Shown here: positions 29,076 through 39,200 of the stretch, piece by piece
Layout of the letters: every line of letters begins with the position of its first letter
Numbering within the stretch: position 1 is the stretch's first letter
Origin: an uncultured Oscillibacter sp.
GTDB taxonomy: Bacteria; Bacillota; Clostridia; Oscillospirales; Oscillospiraceae
NCBI GenBank assembly: GCA_947244595.1
Contig: CAMXKT010000006.1
Span: 1 to 41,893, forward strand
Length of the DNA stretch: 41,893 nt
Direction of reading: 5' to 3'
Notes under the pieces: model-generated
What the model was told of the DNA's origin: nothing
Database searches by the model: none
What the model saw: only the letters and a program-made list of their open reading frames with translations
Translations under genes and position numbers: made by a program

Positions 29076-30905
29076 CTATTCGCCGGGCACCTGGTCCGTG
29101 ACCATGATGAGGCCCAGCTTATCCAGCTCCAACGTCCGGGGCGTGCCCCGGTACAGGTCGATGACGGAGCGGATCCCGTCCATCCTCTCCCTGGGGACGC
29201 AGAACAGGGCTCCGCCGCCGGAGGCCAGCAGGTACTGAACCCGAACCTCTCCGGTGTCCTTGTCCGCGCCGCAGACCTGGAAGAAGATCCCGTCTCCCAG
29301 CTCCACCACTTCCCGGTCCTGGAGGACGTAAGTCCCTTTTCCCAGGTGCTGGTCCGCAAGGCCGCTCTGCTCCAGAATCCAGCGGCAGAGGGCGGGGCCC
29401 GCCTGGGCGTAGAGGGACAGGGCCTCCTCCGTGTCAAAGCCCTGCTGGGACGGGGCCTCGTAAAAGGCCAGGCCCCGGTGGCAGAGAAACACCGTGTACT
29501 TCACCGGCTCCCGGACGGCGTATTCCTCCTCGCTCCGGGGGTCGATGGGGGGGACCTGATACCAGTCCTGCCGTGAGAGGTCCTCCAGCAGCTTTCCCAA
29601 GGCGGCCAGGTCCTCTTCCGCCCCCAGCAGCGGCAGGTTCAGCAGATAGGCCCCCGGCGCGTCGCCGATCTCGTGGGAGTATGACCCCAGGTCCAGGTCC
29701 AGCCCCCGTTCTTCGGCGAAGTCCTCCAGGGCTCGCTTCACTAAAATGTGAGGGTAGTTGGTCTGGTAGCCCGGCCAGTCCTCCGACCGCTCTCCCCAGG
29801 GGGAGGCGTGGAAGTACAGCTCCGGGTCCGCCGCCGGGGCAAAAATGTCCTCGGACACGGCGTGGACAAAGGGCTGGCCGAAGTCCTCCTCCAGCCACTG
29901 GGGGGCCTTCTCCGTCCAGCGCTCTGCCGCCTGGCGGGCGGCGCGGTCTTCCCGGGCGGTTTGCAGGTTGACGCCGATGCCAATAGAGAGAAACACCGCC
30001 AGGAAGGTGAAGCAGGCCACGATGACGGCCTTTCGCCAGGGGGGGTAGCTCCGCCAGCCGCTCTTCGCTCTGGAGGCCCGCCGGGCGTCCGCCCGCTTCA
30101 CCCCCAGGAGGCGGTAGAGGGGCTTGTAGGCCGGGTACTTGGAGGCGTTGTGGGCCTCGTAGGCGTCGAAGAGGGCCCGGCGGACCTCCGGGGACAGATC
30201 CGGATGCTGTTCCAAAAAGTCCTCCAGCAAAAGGACGAAGTCCATGTCGGCCCGGACGCTGAGAAACATGGAGCTGTCCAGAAAGCGCCTCCACAGGGCC
30301 GGGGACGCGTCGGAGCGCTCCAGCAGCTCCAGGGCCCGGACCGCCGCCAGCACGTCGGGCCAGGCGTCCTCCCCGTCCTTCTCCCACCACTGCCGGGCCT
30401 GGGAGGCGCAGCGGGCCCAGTTCTTGTGGCGCAGGTCCTCCAACCTCCGGCGGCGGGCCTCCTGGGCCTCCTCCTCCCCTTCGGCGAAGAGGCGCTCGAA
30501 GTCCCACTCCGGGGCCTGGGGCTCCGCCTCTTCCTCCGCCTCCCCGGCGGGCTCCTCTTCCAGGAGCTCGTCATAGTCCCACTCCGGGGCCTGGGGGCCG
30601 GACTCCCCGGCGGGGCGCCCGGGGGCCTTCTGTTCCTCCAAGAGTTCGTCGTAGTCCCATTCGGCCTCCTTGGACTCCGGCTCCGGGGCGAAAGGCGGGG
30701 CGGGCGCTTCCGCTCCCTCCGGGGCGGGGCGGGCGTTCTTCCGGCGGGCGCTCCGGCTGGCCTCCTGATAGGCGGCGTGGAGGCGCTGGAAGCCCTCCGG
30801 GTCCTCCTCCGGGTGGGCGGTTTTCAGGCGTTCGGCGTAGGCCCTCCGAATCTCCGGAAGCCCCGCCGGGCCGGGGAGACCCAGCTCGTTCCAAGGCCAG
30901 CTCAC
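29076..30905 (-). CDS. Membrane J-domain protein, partner of the HscC-like Hsp70
   Basis: 609 residues. The N-terminal J domain (3-50) has LPEIRRAYAERLKTAHPEED: the canonical HPD is HPE here (31-33), as in the DjlC-like group. A disordered acidic linker (56-150) holds three near-copies of one motif, EWDYDELLEE at 82 and 108 and EWDFERLFAE at 133. A helical region (150-280) follows. One transmembrane segment lies at about 293-314 and an extracytoplasmic domain of 290 residues comes after it. The start overlaps the Hsp70 stop by 4 bases. In E. coli, HscC works with the membrane J-protein DjlC, so this is probably the equivalent pair. Confidence 0.88.
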   Translation of the reverse strand: MSWPWNELGLPGPAGLPEIRRAYAERLKTAHPEEDPEGFQRLHAAYQEASRSARRKNARPAPEGAEAPAPPFAPEPESKEAEWDYDELLEEQKAPGRPAGESGPQAPEWDYDELLEEEPAGEAEEEAEPQAPEWDFERLFAEGEEEAQEARRRRLEDLRHKNWARCASQARQWWEKDGEDAWPDVLAAVRALELLERSDASPALWRRFLDSSMFLSVRADMDFVLLLEDFLEQHPDLSPEVRRALFDAYEAHNASKYPAYKPLYRLLGVKRADARRASRAKSGWRSYPPWRKAVIVACFTFLAVFLSIGIGVNLQTAREDRAARQAAERWTEKAPQWLEEDFGQPFVHAVSEDIFAPAADPELYFHASPWGERSEDWPGYQTNYPHILVKRALEDFAEERGLDLDLGSYSHEIGDAPGAYLLNLPLLGAEEDLAALGKLLEDLSRQDWYQVPPIDPRSEEEYAVREPVKYTVFLCHRGLAFYEAPSQQGFDTEEALSLYAQAGPALCRWILEQSGLADQHLGKGTYVLQDREVVELGDGIFFQVCGADKDTGEVRVQYLLASGGGALFCVPRERMDGIRSVIDLYRGTPRTLELDKLGLIMVTDQVPGE

Positions 30906-32635
30906 AGATCCTCCTCCTCATCCTCGCCGAAGGGCTCCGGCGGGGACAGGGCCGCGTCCCCCAGATAGGCTTCCGCCTGGTCGAAGAAGCGGTCCAGGCG
31001 GCGGGTGGCCTTGGCGATTTTCAGGGCCTCCTGGGTAGAGAGGACCCGCTGATACCAGTCCAGCAGGGTCCCCACCCGCTCCCGGAGGTCCCCCACGGTG
31101 ACGGCGTACAGCCGCTCTCCCCGGGCCGCCATGGCCCGGCACGCCTCCTGCTCCCGGGGGTGGAGCTTCAGGCGGGACAGCTCCTGGAGGCGGCGCTCCG
31201 CCTCCTCGGGGGTCATGTCCTTGTTCTGGAGGACCAGGCGCTCCGCCTGGCCCGCCTCGTTGACCGCCTCCACCTCCAGGAGGCCGTTGATGTCGTAGGT
31301 GAAGCGGATGCGCACGGACTGCTGTCCCCGGGGGGGCGGGGGCACGGGGAGCTGGAGCTCCCCCAGCAGGGTGTTGTCCTCGCAGTAGCGGTGCTCCCCC
31401 TGGAAGACACGGACGTCCACCTTGTCCTGGCCGTCCCGGACGGTGTAGTAGATCCCCATCTTGCTGGAGGGCAGGACGCTGTTCCGCTCGATGATGGGGC
31501 TCATCAGGTCCCGGCCCGGCTCGCCGGCGTTGTACCGGGCCACCCCCAGGGTGAAGGGACACACGTCGGTGAGGACCAGCTCCCGGAGGTCCCCCGCCCG
31601 GGCCTTCATCCCGGCGCAGATCCCGGCCCCCAGGGCCACGGCGGTGTCGGGGCGGCTATCCCCGGTGGGCTCCTTGTGGAGGGTCCGGGCGATGTACCGC
31701 CGGACGGCGGGCATGTGGCTGGAGCCCCCCACCATCACCAGGTCGTCCAGCTCCTGGAGGGAAATCCCGCCGTCCAGGAAGACCTTCTGAATGGGGGCGG
31801 TCATCCGCCGGAAGAGGGCCCCGCACTTGCGGATCAGCCACTCGTTGGAGAGGGTCAGGGCGGCGGAGACGCTGCCGTCGTCCACGGACATGATGACCAT
31901 TTCCTGATTCGTCAGGGCCATCTTGCAGGTCTCCGCCTGGCGGATCATCAGCTCCCGCTGGCGGGGGGTGAGCGCCTCGAACTCCAGGCCGCAGTCCTCG
32001 CAGAAGCCCCGGACAATGGCCAGATCAAAGTCCGCGCCCCCCAGGCGGTTGTCCCCGCTGACGGCGGTGACGCTGACTACGTTCTCGAACCGCTCCACCA
32101 GCGACACGTCCAGGGTTCCGCCCCCCAGGTCGAAGACCAGGCAGACCTTGTCCTCCTCCCCCCGGCCCAGGTGCCCCGCCACGGCGGCGGCGGAGGGCTC
32201 GTTCACCAGCCGGTCCGCTTTCAGTCCCGCCAGGGCGGCGGCCCGTTTCGTGGCCGCCCGCTGGGCCTCGGCGAAGTAGGCGGGGACGCTGACCACCGCC
32301 TCCTCCACCGGCTCCCCAAGGTAGGCCTCCGCGTCCTCCCGGAGGGAGCGGAGCACCAGAGAGGACAGGTCCTCCGGCGTGAAGGTCCGGCCCCCCAGGC
32401 AGAAGGTCTTGGACGTGCCCATGTGCCGCTTGAACCGGGCGGCGGTCCGCTCCGGGTGGGAGATGAGGCGGTCCCGGGCCGCCCGGCCCACCAGGATGCT
32501 GCCGTCCTCGTCCACGCTGACCACGCTGGGCGTCAGGACCTCTCCGGCGGCGTTGGGGATGAGCTCGCTGCGCCCGTTCCGCCAGACGGCGGCCAGAGAG
32601 TTGGTGGTGCCCAGGTCGATGCCGATGATTGCCAT
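30902..32635 (-). CDS. hscC: Hsp70-family chaperone, HscC-like
   Basis: 577 residues from ATG 32635, the start giving the canonical MAIIGIDLGTTNS. Upstream in-frame codons overlap the promoter. The ATPase domain (1-370) contains DLGTTNS 7-13, PAYFAEAQRAATKRAA, NEPSAAAVA, the FDLGGGTLDVSL phosphate loop and a GGSSHMP loop. The substrate-binding beta domain follows (DVCPFTLGVA, then IIERNSVLP). The helical lid is short, giving a length typical of HscC (about 560) rather than DnaK (610-640). It hydrolyses ATP to bind and release clients. The overlapping membrane J-protein gene suggests work at the membrane or on a dedicated client. Confidence 0.94.
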   Translation of the reverse strand: MAIIGIDLGTTNSLAAVWRNGRSELIPNAAGEVLTPSVVSVDEDGSILVGRAARDRLISHPERTAARFKRHMGTSKTFCLGGRTFTPEDLSSLVLRSLREDAEAYLGEPVEEAVVSVPAYFAEAQRAATKRAAALAGLKADRLVNEPSAAAVAGHLGRGEEDKVCLVFDLGGGTLDVSLVERFENVVSVTAVSGDNRLGGADFDLAIVRGFCEDCGLEFEALTPRQRELMIRQAETCKMALTNQEMVIMSVDDGSVSAALTLSNEWLIRKCGALFRRMTAPIQKVFLDGGISLQELDDLVMVGGSSHMPAVRRYIARTLHKEPTGDSRPDTAVALGAGICAGMKARAGDLRELVLTDVCPFTLGVARYNAGEPGRDLMSPIIERNSVLPSSKMGIYYTVRDGQDKVDVRVFQGEHRYCEDNTLLGELQLPVPPPPRGQQSVRIRFTYDINGLLEVEAVNEAGQAERLVLQNKDMTPEEAERRLQELSRLKLHPREQEACRAMAARGERLYAVTVGDLRERVGTLLDWYQRVLSTQEALKIAKATRRLDRFFDQAEAYLGDAALSPPEPFGEDEEEDL

Positions 32636-32668
32636 GCCGTGTCCCGCCTTCCTTCGTTTGCTGGGGAT

Positions 32669-32697
32669 ATCATAGCACCTGAAAAAGAGGTTTGCAA
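32669..32697 (-). promoter_or_regulatory. Promoter of the Hsp70/J-protein operon
   Basis: Minus strand: TTGCAA (32697-32692), 17 bases, TATGAT (32674-32669). No CIRCE element (TTAGCACTC inverted repeat) is visible, so HrcA control is unlikely. Confidence 0.7.
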
Positions 32698-32708
32698 GGG
32701 CAAACGAA

Positions 32709-32735
32709 ACGGGCCGCCCCCAGGGGGCGGCCCGT
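32709..32735 (-). terminator. Terminator after the SLH-protein gene
   Basis: ACGGGCCGCCCCC and GGGGGCGGCCCGT nearly adjoin (inner loop formed from the C/G runs). On the minus strand the stem is followed by TTCGTTTG. Confidence 0.75.
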
Positions 32736-32747
32736 TCTTCGCTCATG

Positions 32748-33920
32748 TCACTTCCAGCGGCTGTACACGGTGGTGAAGCCCAGAATGTCCACCAGCCCGG
32801 AGAGGGAGCCCCACTCGTCCCACTGGACCTTGCCGTTCAGCTTCAATTCGCAGGCGGTGTAGGCGTCCTCCTCCCGGTCCACACCGGTGAGAATCAGCAC
32901 CCGCTCCACGTCCTCGTAGTGGATGTGAACCACGTCCCCCACGGACAGGGTGCGCAGCTCCCGGTGCTGGGTGAGGGGCGCGTCCTCGCCGAAGACGAAG
33001 TCGCTGACCGCCAGTCCGAAGGACAGGCAGCTCCGGGTGGCCCCAAACCGGGGGACCTTGTAGTCATAGCGGACGGTGCTGCTCCAGACCGTGCCGTCCG
33101 GGCAGCCCTCCTTGGCCAGCTCCAGCAGCTCCAGGATGTTTTCCTCGCTCCGGGATTTGCCGTTGGGGAGGCGGCCCTCCTCGCACCGGGGCGTGGCCCG
33201 GTTCACCCGGGTCATCATCTCCTGCACCGCCTCCTCTCCCTGGAGGCCGAAGGCGGGCATCTCCTGGACCTCCACGCCCGCGTCCGGGTCCTCCGGGACC
33301 TCCCGGGGGCCGTTCAGGAATTCGTCCAGCCGGGACCAGATGACGGCGGCCTGGGCCCGGGTCAGCGTGTCCTCCCCGGAGAAGCGGCCGTCGCTTTGGC
33401 CTTTCAGGATACCGTGACCCCAGCAGGTGAAAACGGCGCTGTGATAGCCCTCGGGGATCTCCTCCCAGTCGGCGATCGACTCGGTGGAGAGCTGAATCGT
33501 CTCGTGGAGGGCGTCCTTTTCCAGGATGACATTATAGACGATCTGGGCCATGTCATAGCGGCTCAGGGGCTCGTTTACATAGCGGTCCCAGCGCTTGCCC
33601 AGGTCCCGCCAGGTTCGTTCCACGGACGTGCCCGCAAGAACGGGGAGGCAGGCCTCCATGGCCCGGTACTTCCCCTCCTTGGCGGCGGCGTACTCCTCCG
33701 ACAGAAAGGACCTGGTGAGCATCGTACAGAACTGGGAGGCGGTGACCTCCCGATCCGGCTGGAAGGAGCCGTCGCCGTACCCGGTCACCACGCCCGCGTC
33801 GATGGCGGTTTGAACGGCCTCCCCGGCCCAGTGGCCCTCCGGCAGGTCGTAAAAGTCCGCCGCCCGGGCCGGGAGCGTCAGGCAGAGCAGGGCCAACAGC
33901 GGCAGGAAAATTTTTTTCAT
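32748..33920 (-). CDS. Secreted SLH-domain protein
   Basis: 390 residues. Signal peptide 1-20 (KKIFLPLLALLCLTLPARA, cleaved before ADFYD). An SLH module covers about 22-70 (FYDLPEGHWAGEAVQTAIDAGVVTGYGDGSF). A second, more divergent pair lies at about 110-205 (YVNEPLSRYDMAQIVYNVI; HGILKGQSDGRFSGEDTLTRAQAAVIW). The C-terminal 180 residues are an unrecognised domain resembling CAP/SCP-like or DUF regions of clostridial surface proteins. SLH modules normally bind pyruvylated wall polysaccharide, so this should sit on the cell surface. AAGGAG precedes the ATG. Confidence 0.9.
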   Translation of the reverse strand: MKKIFLPLLALLCLTLPARAADFYDLPEGHWAGEAVQTAIDAGVVTGYGDGSFQPDREVTASQFCTMLTRSFLSEEYAAAKEGKYRAMEACLPVLAGTSVERTWRDLGKRWDRYVNEPLSRYDMAQIVYNVILEKDALHETIQLSTESIADWEEIPEGYHSAVFTCWGHGILKGQSDGRFSGEDTLTRAQAAVIWSRLDEFLNGPREVPEDPDAGVEVQEMPAFGLQGEEAVQEMMTRVNRATPRCEEGRLPNGKSRSEENILELLELAKEGCPDGTVWSSTVRYDYKVPRFGATRSCLSFGLAVSDFVFGEDAPLTQHRELRTLSVGDVVHIHYEDVERVLILTGVDREEDAYTACELKLNGKVQWDEWGSLSGLVDILGFTTVYSRWK

Positions 33921-33953
33921 AGGTGGAATGCTCCTTTTCGATGAGTTGTCCCC

Positions 33954-33982
33954 ATCTTACCACGCCCCGGGAGGGACCGCAA
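33954..33982 (-). promoter_or_regulatory. Promoter of the SLH-domain gene
   Basis: Minus strand: TTGCGG (33982-33977), 17 bases, TAAGAT (33959-33954). Confidence 0.65.
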
Positions 33983-34010
33983 GGTTCCCCCGGCAGAGTT
34001 TAAAGTATCG

Positions 34011-35057
34011 TCACAGTTTGCACGCGCGCAGCAGGTCCTCCGCGAAGCGCTCCAGCCGCCCCTGGATCCCCGGCAGGCGCAGGGCCGCCCCCGCGTCGTT
34101 GGCGGTCTCCATCAGGATGGCCCCCGGGGGCAGGCGGAAGCCCTTGTTGGCGCACAGGGCGGAGACCACCTGGCCCGCCACGATGTCCCCGCCGGAGTAG
34201 CCGGAGACCACGATGGCGAACACCGCCTTATCCTCGAAAGAGGTGGTCCGGTACAGGGCCGTCAGGCGGTTCACGGCGGCGGTGAGGTTGGCGGAAAGGG
34301 CGTCGTTGTAGTTGGGGCAGAGGAGGACCACCGCGTCCGCCTCCCGCAGGGCGGGGAAGACCTCCTGCACCATGACGCCGCCGTAAAAGCAGCCCCCTTG
34401 CTCCCCGAAGTGAAGGCAGGTGGTGTAGGGACACCCGGCGCAGTCCTCCAGCGTCCCGTTTCTAAGGCCGATCTCCCGGACCTCGCAGCTTCCCTCTATG
34501 CGCTCCCGCACCCGGCCCCAGAGGTCCAGGGTGTTGGAGGTGGCCCGGCTGGAGGCGTGAAGGGCCAGCACCCTGGGCCGCTCCCGCCGGGGGGGCGCGA
34601 AGTCCAGCACCCGTTCCGCCAGGTCCCGCACCGCCAGACGGTAGGCCGTCTCCAGACCGCAGTCCGCGTTCTTGGCCTGAACGGTGAAATTCCGGAGGTC
34701 CCCCGTGGCCTCCGCCAGGGGCCGCCCCGGGAAGGCGCAGCCCGCCAGGTGGGCCGCCAGAATCAGGTCCCGGCCCGCCGCCTTGGTGTACAGGTCCCCG
34801 GCCCCGTCGACGATCACGCCCCCCACGCTGCCCCGGAGGCAGCCGGGGTGGTCCCGCAGCCGGGCCAGCAGGGCCCACAGCTCCGGATTGACCCCGCTGC
34901 CCGGCAGGGAGAAGGCGAAGAGAATCCGCCGGTTTTCCAGGGGCTCGCCCCTCCGGTAAAGCCGGGCCTCCAGCCCCGCCAGGGCGGCGGACAGGGTCTT
35001 CCCCAGCCGCCCGGTCAGCGGACCGGGGCCGGTGACAATGGTCAGTTCCCGTTCCAT
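34011..35057 (-). CDS. Flavodoxin-fold NAD(P)H-dependent oxidoreductase with extra N-terminal domain
   Basis: 348 residues in two parts. The C-terminal part (about 161-345) is an NADPH-dependent FMN reductase/flavodoxin fold: RPRVLALHASSRATSNT (phosphate-binding loop near 166-176), the Cys cluster CAGCPYTTCLHFGEQGGC (C206, C209, C214, C223), and ADAVVLLCPNYNDALSANL. The N-terminal 155 residues (VTGPGPLTGRLGKTLSAAL; GGVIVDGAGDLYTKAAGRDLILAAHLAGCAFPGRPL) are a separate domain I cannot name with certainty. It is the third gene of a tight operon, 15 bases after the dehydrogenase-like gene; AGGAGG precedes the ATG. It probably supplies a reductive step to that pathway. Confidence 0.85.
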   Translation of the reverse strand: MERELTIVTGPGPLTGRLGKTLSAALAGLEARLYRRGEPLENRRILFAFSLPGSGVNPELWALLARLRDHPGCLRGSVGGVIVDGAGDLYTKAAGRDLILAAHLAGCAFPGRPLAEATGDLRNFTVQAKNADCGLETAYRLAVRDLAERVLDFAPPRRERPRVLALHASSRATSNTLDLWGRVRERIEGSCEVREIGLRNGTLEDCAGCPYTTCLHFGEQGGCFYGGVMVQEVFPALREADAVVLLCPNYNDALSANLTAAVNRLTALYRTTSFEDKAVFAIVVSGYSGGDIVAGQVVSALCANKGFRLPPGAILMETANDAGAALRLPGIQGRLERFAEDLLRACKL

Positions 35058-35072
35058 GGCGTCCTCCTGTCG

Positions 35073-36242
35073 TCAGGAAATTTCGTGGAGGGCCCGCTCC
35101 GTCTCCCGGAGGCGGGCGAAGAGGGCGTCGGGCAGCTCCAGGGTCTCCACCTCCAGCCCCCAGGGGGTGAAGCGGTTCCGGCACCCGAACCACACGCCCC
35201 CCAAGGGCACGGACCCGCAGTGCCACTGTCCCCGGAGGGTCAGCAGCAGCTGCATAGCCCCGGAGGACACGGCGGGCGCCACATAGGGCTTGAAGCCCAG
35301 GTCCCGGATGCGGAGGTTGGCCTCCAGGGTCAGGCGGGTCAGCTCCCGGGACAGTTCGTCGTCGTAACGCGCCACGGAGTTGGCGGCGACCAGGCCCCTT
35401 CCATGGGGGCCGAAGGTCCGGCCCTCCGTCAGGAAGGAGGCAAAGCGGGGGTCCCGCTTGGCGAAGTACGCCGCCCGGGCGTTCATCACCCCCAGGCCGA
35501 AGCCCTGGACCTGTTCGGGCAGCAGGCCCAGGTGGTCCAGCTCCCCGCTGGGGCCCAGGTTGGAGGCCAGCCACGCCGCCCGGCACAGGGGATCCACCGG
35601 GTCGCTGAGGACGATGAAGAGCCCCCGGAAACCCGCCTCCCGGGCCCGGCGGGCGAAGGACTCCACCAGGGGGCGGTTGGCCTCCAGCTGGGCCATGCGC
35701 ACGTCCTTCACGGCGCTGCCCACCGCCGGGACGGCCTTGGTGGCGGCGAAGATAAACACGTCGCAGTCAAAGAGCCGGTCCGGCCCCACGGCCTCCACCT
35801 CGGGGAGGGACGCATAGTCCCAGGGCCAGGCGATCTGGCCCATCTCCGCAGTCCACCGGGCCACGGCGTTCTCATTCAGGTCGCAGACGCCGACAGAGGA
35901 GATCACGTCCCCGCCCAGCAGCTTCAGGGCCGTCAGCAGCGTTCCCCCCACGTCTCCCACGGCCAGGAGATGGACCCGCTTTTTCCCCGGCCTGGGGGTC
36001 ACGAAGTCCAGGGCCTCCCCATGCCGGGGATGGCGCGTATTGGCGGCGGTGAGCCGCCCCGCCGGCAGGGCGGTCCTCTGCTCCTCCGTCAGGGACGGAG
36101 GCGGCTCCTCGATCCGCCGGGGGTCCAGGCGGCGGACATCCGGAGTCCCGGAAAGCTGCCGGGGGTCCGTCACCCGCCAGACGGCGGGGCCCAGGCCGGG
36201 GTCCCCCTCCGCCTTGTATAGAATTTGTTCAATTATACTCAT
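35073..36242 (-). CDS. Lactate/malate dehydrogenase-like Rossmann protein
   Basis: 389 residues. After a charged N-terminal extension of about 85 residues, the NAD-binding part reads VHLLAVGDVGGTLLTALKLLG (GxVGxT-type loop near 96-101), with an acidic residue at the end of the next strand (CDLNENA, D121). LFIVLSDPVDPLCRAAW follows, corresponding to the 'NPVD' region of LDH/MDH. The rest diverges, and the catalytic Arg-Asp-His set is not securely recognisable. It is encoded 10 bases after the giant multidomain gene and 15 bases before the flavodoxin-fold gene. A true lactate or malate substrate is doubtful; the operon context suggests a redox step on a nucleotide-linked compound (inference). 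Confidence 0.82.
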   Translation of the reverse strand: MSIIEQILYKAEGDPGLGPAVWRVTDPRQLSGTPDVRRLDPRRIEEPPPSLTEEQRTALPAGRLTAANTRHPRHGEALDFVTPRPGKKRVHLLAVGDVGGTLLTALKLLGGDVISSVGVCDLNENAVARWTAEMGQIAWPWDYASLPEVEAVGPDRLFDCDVFIFAATKAVPAVGSAVKDVRMAQLEANRPLVESFARRAREAGFRGLFIVLSDPVDPLCRAAWLASNLGPSGELDHLGLLPEQVQGFGLGVMNARAAYFAKRDPRFASFLTEGRTFGPHGRGLVAANSVARYDDELSRELTRLTLEANLRIRDLGFKPYVAPAVSSGAMQLLLTLRGQWHCGSVPLGGVWFGCRNRFTPWGLEVETLELPDALFARLRETERALHEIS

Positions 36243-36252
36243 AGTATCTCCA

Positions 36253-39200
36253 TTATTTCAGAAGCTCCCGCATCCGGTCCAGCTGCCGGAGGTCCCCCTC
36301 CAGGCACACGGAGGCGGAGAGGTTGGGGTCGTACCGCAGGGCGGAGCCCTTGTCGGGGCTCAGGGGCAGAATCACCGCCTCGCTGAGCCGGGAGAGGGTC
36401 AGGTTCCGGGCGTAGCGCTCCCGGTAGGCCCGCTCCAGGGCCAGGAGAAGACTGCGGCTGTTTTCGATGCAGGTCCGGGAGAAGCGGAACACCGCCTCCC
36501 GGCCGCACTGGCTGTAGAACCGGGGGAAGGCGTAGGGCAGAATCAGGTTCACCGCCGGGGTCAGCCCCGGCACGGAGGGAACCCCCTTGTCCACGGCGTC
36601 CCCACCGATGAAGGGGTACATGGTGGATTCCACAAACCAGGCCCGGAGGTCCGGGACAAAGTACACGCTCTCCACCTTCCGGCCCCGGGCGGCCATCAGG
36701 TCCCGGCCCCGGCCGGAGAGGAGGCCCACCACGCAGCGGTCGATGTCCAGCTCTTCCCGCCGGAAGAGGGGGTCCAGGACGTTGATCCGGTTGCCGGTGT
36801 GGAGCAGGTCGTCCACCAGCATGACGGGGCGGCGGAAGGAATGGATGGTCCGGATCTGGCTCTCCAGGGGGGCGTAACCCGGGAAGGGGGCGATGGTGAA
36901 GGAGTGCAGGTCCGGGGCGAAGACCTTGTCGGTGTGGATGGTTTTCGTCACCGTGTTGGGCACGGCGTTGCCCCGAAGAATCTTGCCGAAGGGGACGCAC
37001 ATCTTGGGGCCCAGCACCCGGGGAGTCTGGGGCTCGGCGGGGACGCCGTTCTCCTCCGTCAGCTTCCGGACCAAGCGGTGGTAGATGACCTCGGCGTTGA
37101 GGGACAGGACCAGCGTCCCGGGGTACAAGCCGCACACCGCCTCCTGCAGGCGGAGGTGGGCCGCCCCCATGGCCGCCAGAACCTGCCGGTCCGAGGCGAA
37201 GGGCTCCTTCAGGGTGGTGGAGATATTCTGCACCAGCACCGCCGGGGACCGCATGTCCACCAGAAGAAGGGGCTTGGGCGTCTCCAGCTCCGCGGGGACG
37301 AAACCCTGGCGGCGGAGCATGTCCAGGCCCGCTGGGTCCGACGGGCCCCACCAGACGGCATAGCCGCAGTCGTCCTCCGCCGCCCGGGTCAGCGCCTCCG
37401 TCAGCAGGAGCTGGCCCACGTCGTAGTTTCCCCCGGGGGCCTTGACGGTTCGGAGCAGCGTCAGCAGCTGGATGCGCCCCGCCGTCCGGGTGCGGACCCA
37501 GTGGGCCAGCTCCTCGCTGCCGAAGGCGTTGAACAGCTCCCCGGAGTTGACGATCCGGGTGGTCAAAACCCCCAGGATCCGGGGCCGGGGCCCCGAGGCC
37601 CGGAGGAGGAACACGCTGTCCCGGGGGTCCGGGGCGGGCAGGGGGCCAAGGACCTCCTCCAGCTCCGCCCGCAGGGCCGGGGAGGGGGCGTCCACCCGAG
37701 AGAACTCCAGCAGGCTGGCCCGGACCAGCTGCTTATACTGGGGCTCCCGGAGGTAGAGGCTGTTCCGGTAGATCAGGTCCTGCACCGTGGGGTCCACCAG
37801 ATTGGACACGTCCCGGCCCAGGTCGATGTTCTCCCGGATGCGGGTGGAGCTGATGTCCTCCAGGTGGGTGGGCAGCTGGAGCTGAATCACGTGTCCGGTG
37901 ATGCAGGAGAGGTCCGCCTCGATCTCCCGGCCCTCCGCGTCGCTGGAGCGGCGGAAGACGATGTGGTTCAGGGAGTGGACGGAGCCCTCGCTTGGCGGGG
38001 CTTTGTAGGAGGAGGCCCCGGCCACCACGTCGGACCCCACCACGAGATACAGCTCCCGGCCCGCGAAGACCTCCCGCAGGCGGCGGAGATCGTCGGGCGT
38101 GGCCAGGTTCACGGGGATGTCGTGGGGGAAGAGATAGACGCCGAACTCGTCGGCAACGGACATGCTGACGATCTGCCGCCGGATCAGGGAGGGCTGGGCC
38201 TTCTTGGACCAGGAGAACTCGTCCACCGCCAAGTAGACCTCCATCCTCAGGTCCCGGATGGCGGTGACGATGCCCTTGTGGGAGAGGGAGAAGGGGTCGA
38301 AGGTGCCGGGGAAGAAGGCGGCGGCCTTGTCCCGCCACTCGAAGCGGAAGGGCCCGCTCTCGATGCGGTGCCGCACGGCGAAGCGATAGATGTGGGACAG
38401 GGCGGCGGCGGTGTGGAAGAAGGTCAGCTCTCCCCCCGGCTGCTCACCGATGAGGAAGAGGAGCTTTTTGGCCACCAGGGTGAAAAGACCCGTCTTGTCC
38501 TCATAGCTCAGAACCCGGGAGGCGAAGAGCCCCTCGCCCAGGACCCGCAGGGCCTCCTGGCGCACGGGCTCCATGCAGGAGGCCAGCCCCTTGAGAAGCA
38601 GGCCCGCCATGCGCTGGCGTCGGCGCTCCAAGGTCTCCTCCGGCTCGCGGAAGCGTTTGCCGTACACCCGGTAATGCTCCAGCAGAGACCCCACGGTGGA
38701 GAGGGCCCCCGCCGCCACGCTGGCGCTGGAGGAGGAGAGAAAGCGCAAGAGCTCGTCCAGGATCTCGTCCAGCTCCCGGGGGGTGAGCCACAGGAGGAAC
38801 TGCCCCAGGTAGGGGGGGATATACTGGGAGATCTCGGACTGGCCGGTCTCCAGGGCCTCGCACAGCTCCACGGCCACCTCGTTCCGCCGGGGGGGCGTCA
38901 GCATGGGGGCGATGTCCAGCAGCGCCCCGCCGGCCAGCCGGCGGACCACCACGTTCTCGCTGACCTTCATCAGGTTGGAAAAATGGGTGGCGATGTGGAG
39001 GGCGGCGTCCCCCTCTCCCCGCCGGGCCTGATCCAGCAGGTATTCCACGCCCACGGCCTTCAGCACCCAGGGGGTAGCGGTCTTCAAATTGTCCAGGAAC
39101 ACGCCGCTGGCGGCCTCCCCCTGGTCCAGAAGCAACTGATGGCCGGTCACGTCCAGACCCAGCAGCTTCCCCAGCCGGGACTGCAGGTACAAAAGCGGCG

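Noticed and set aside
32640-32700. CIRCE (HrcA) heat-shock operator before the Hsp70 gene
   Set aside because: No TTAGCACTC-N9-GAGTGCTAA or close variant is present; only a plain sigma-A promoter is seen.
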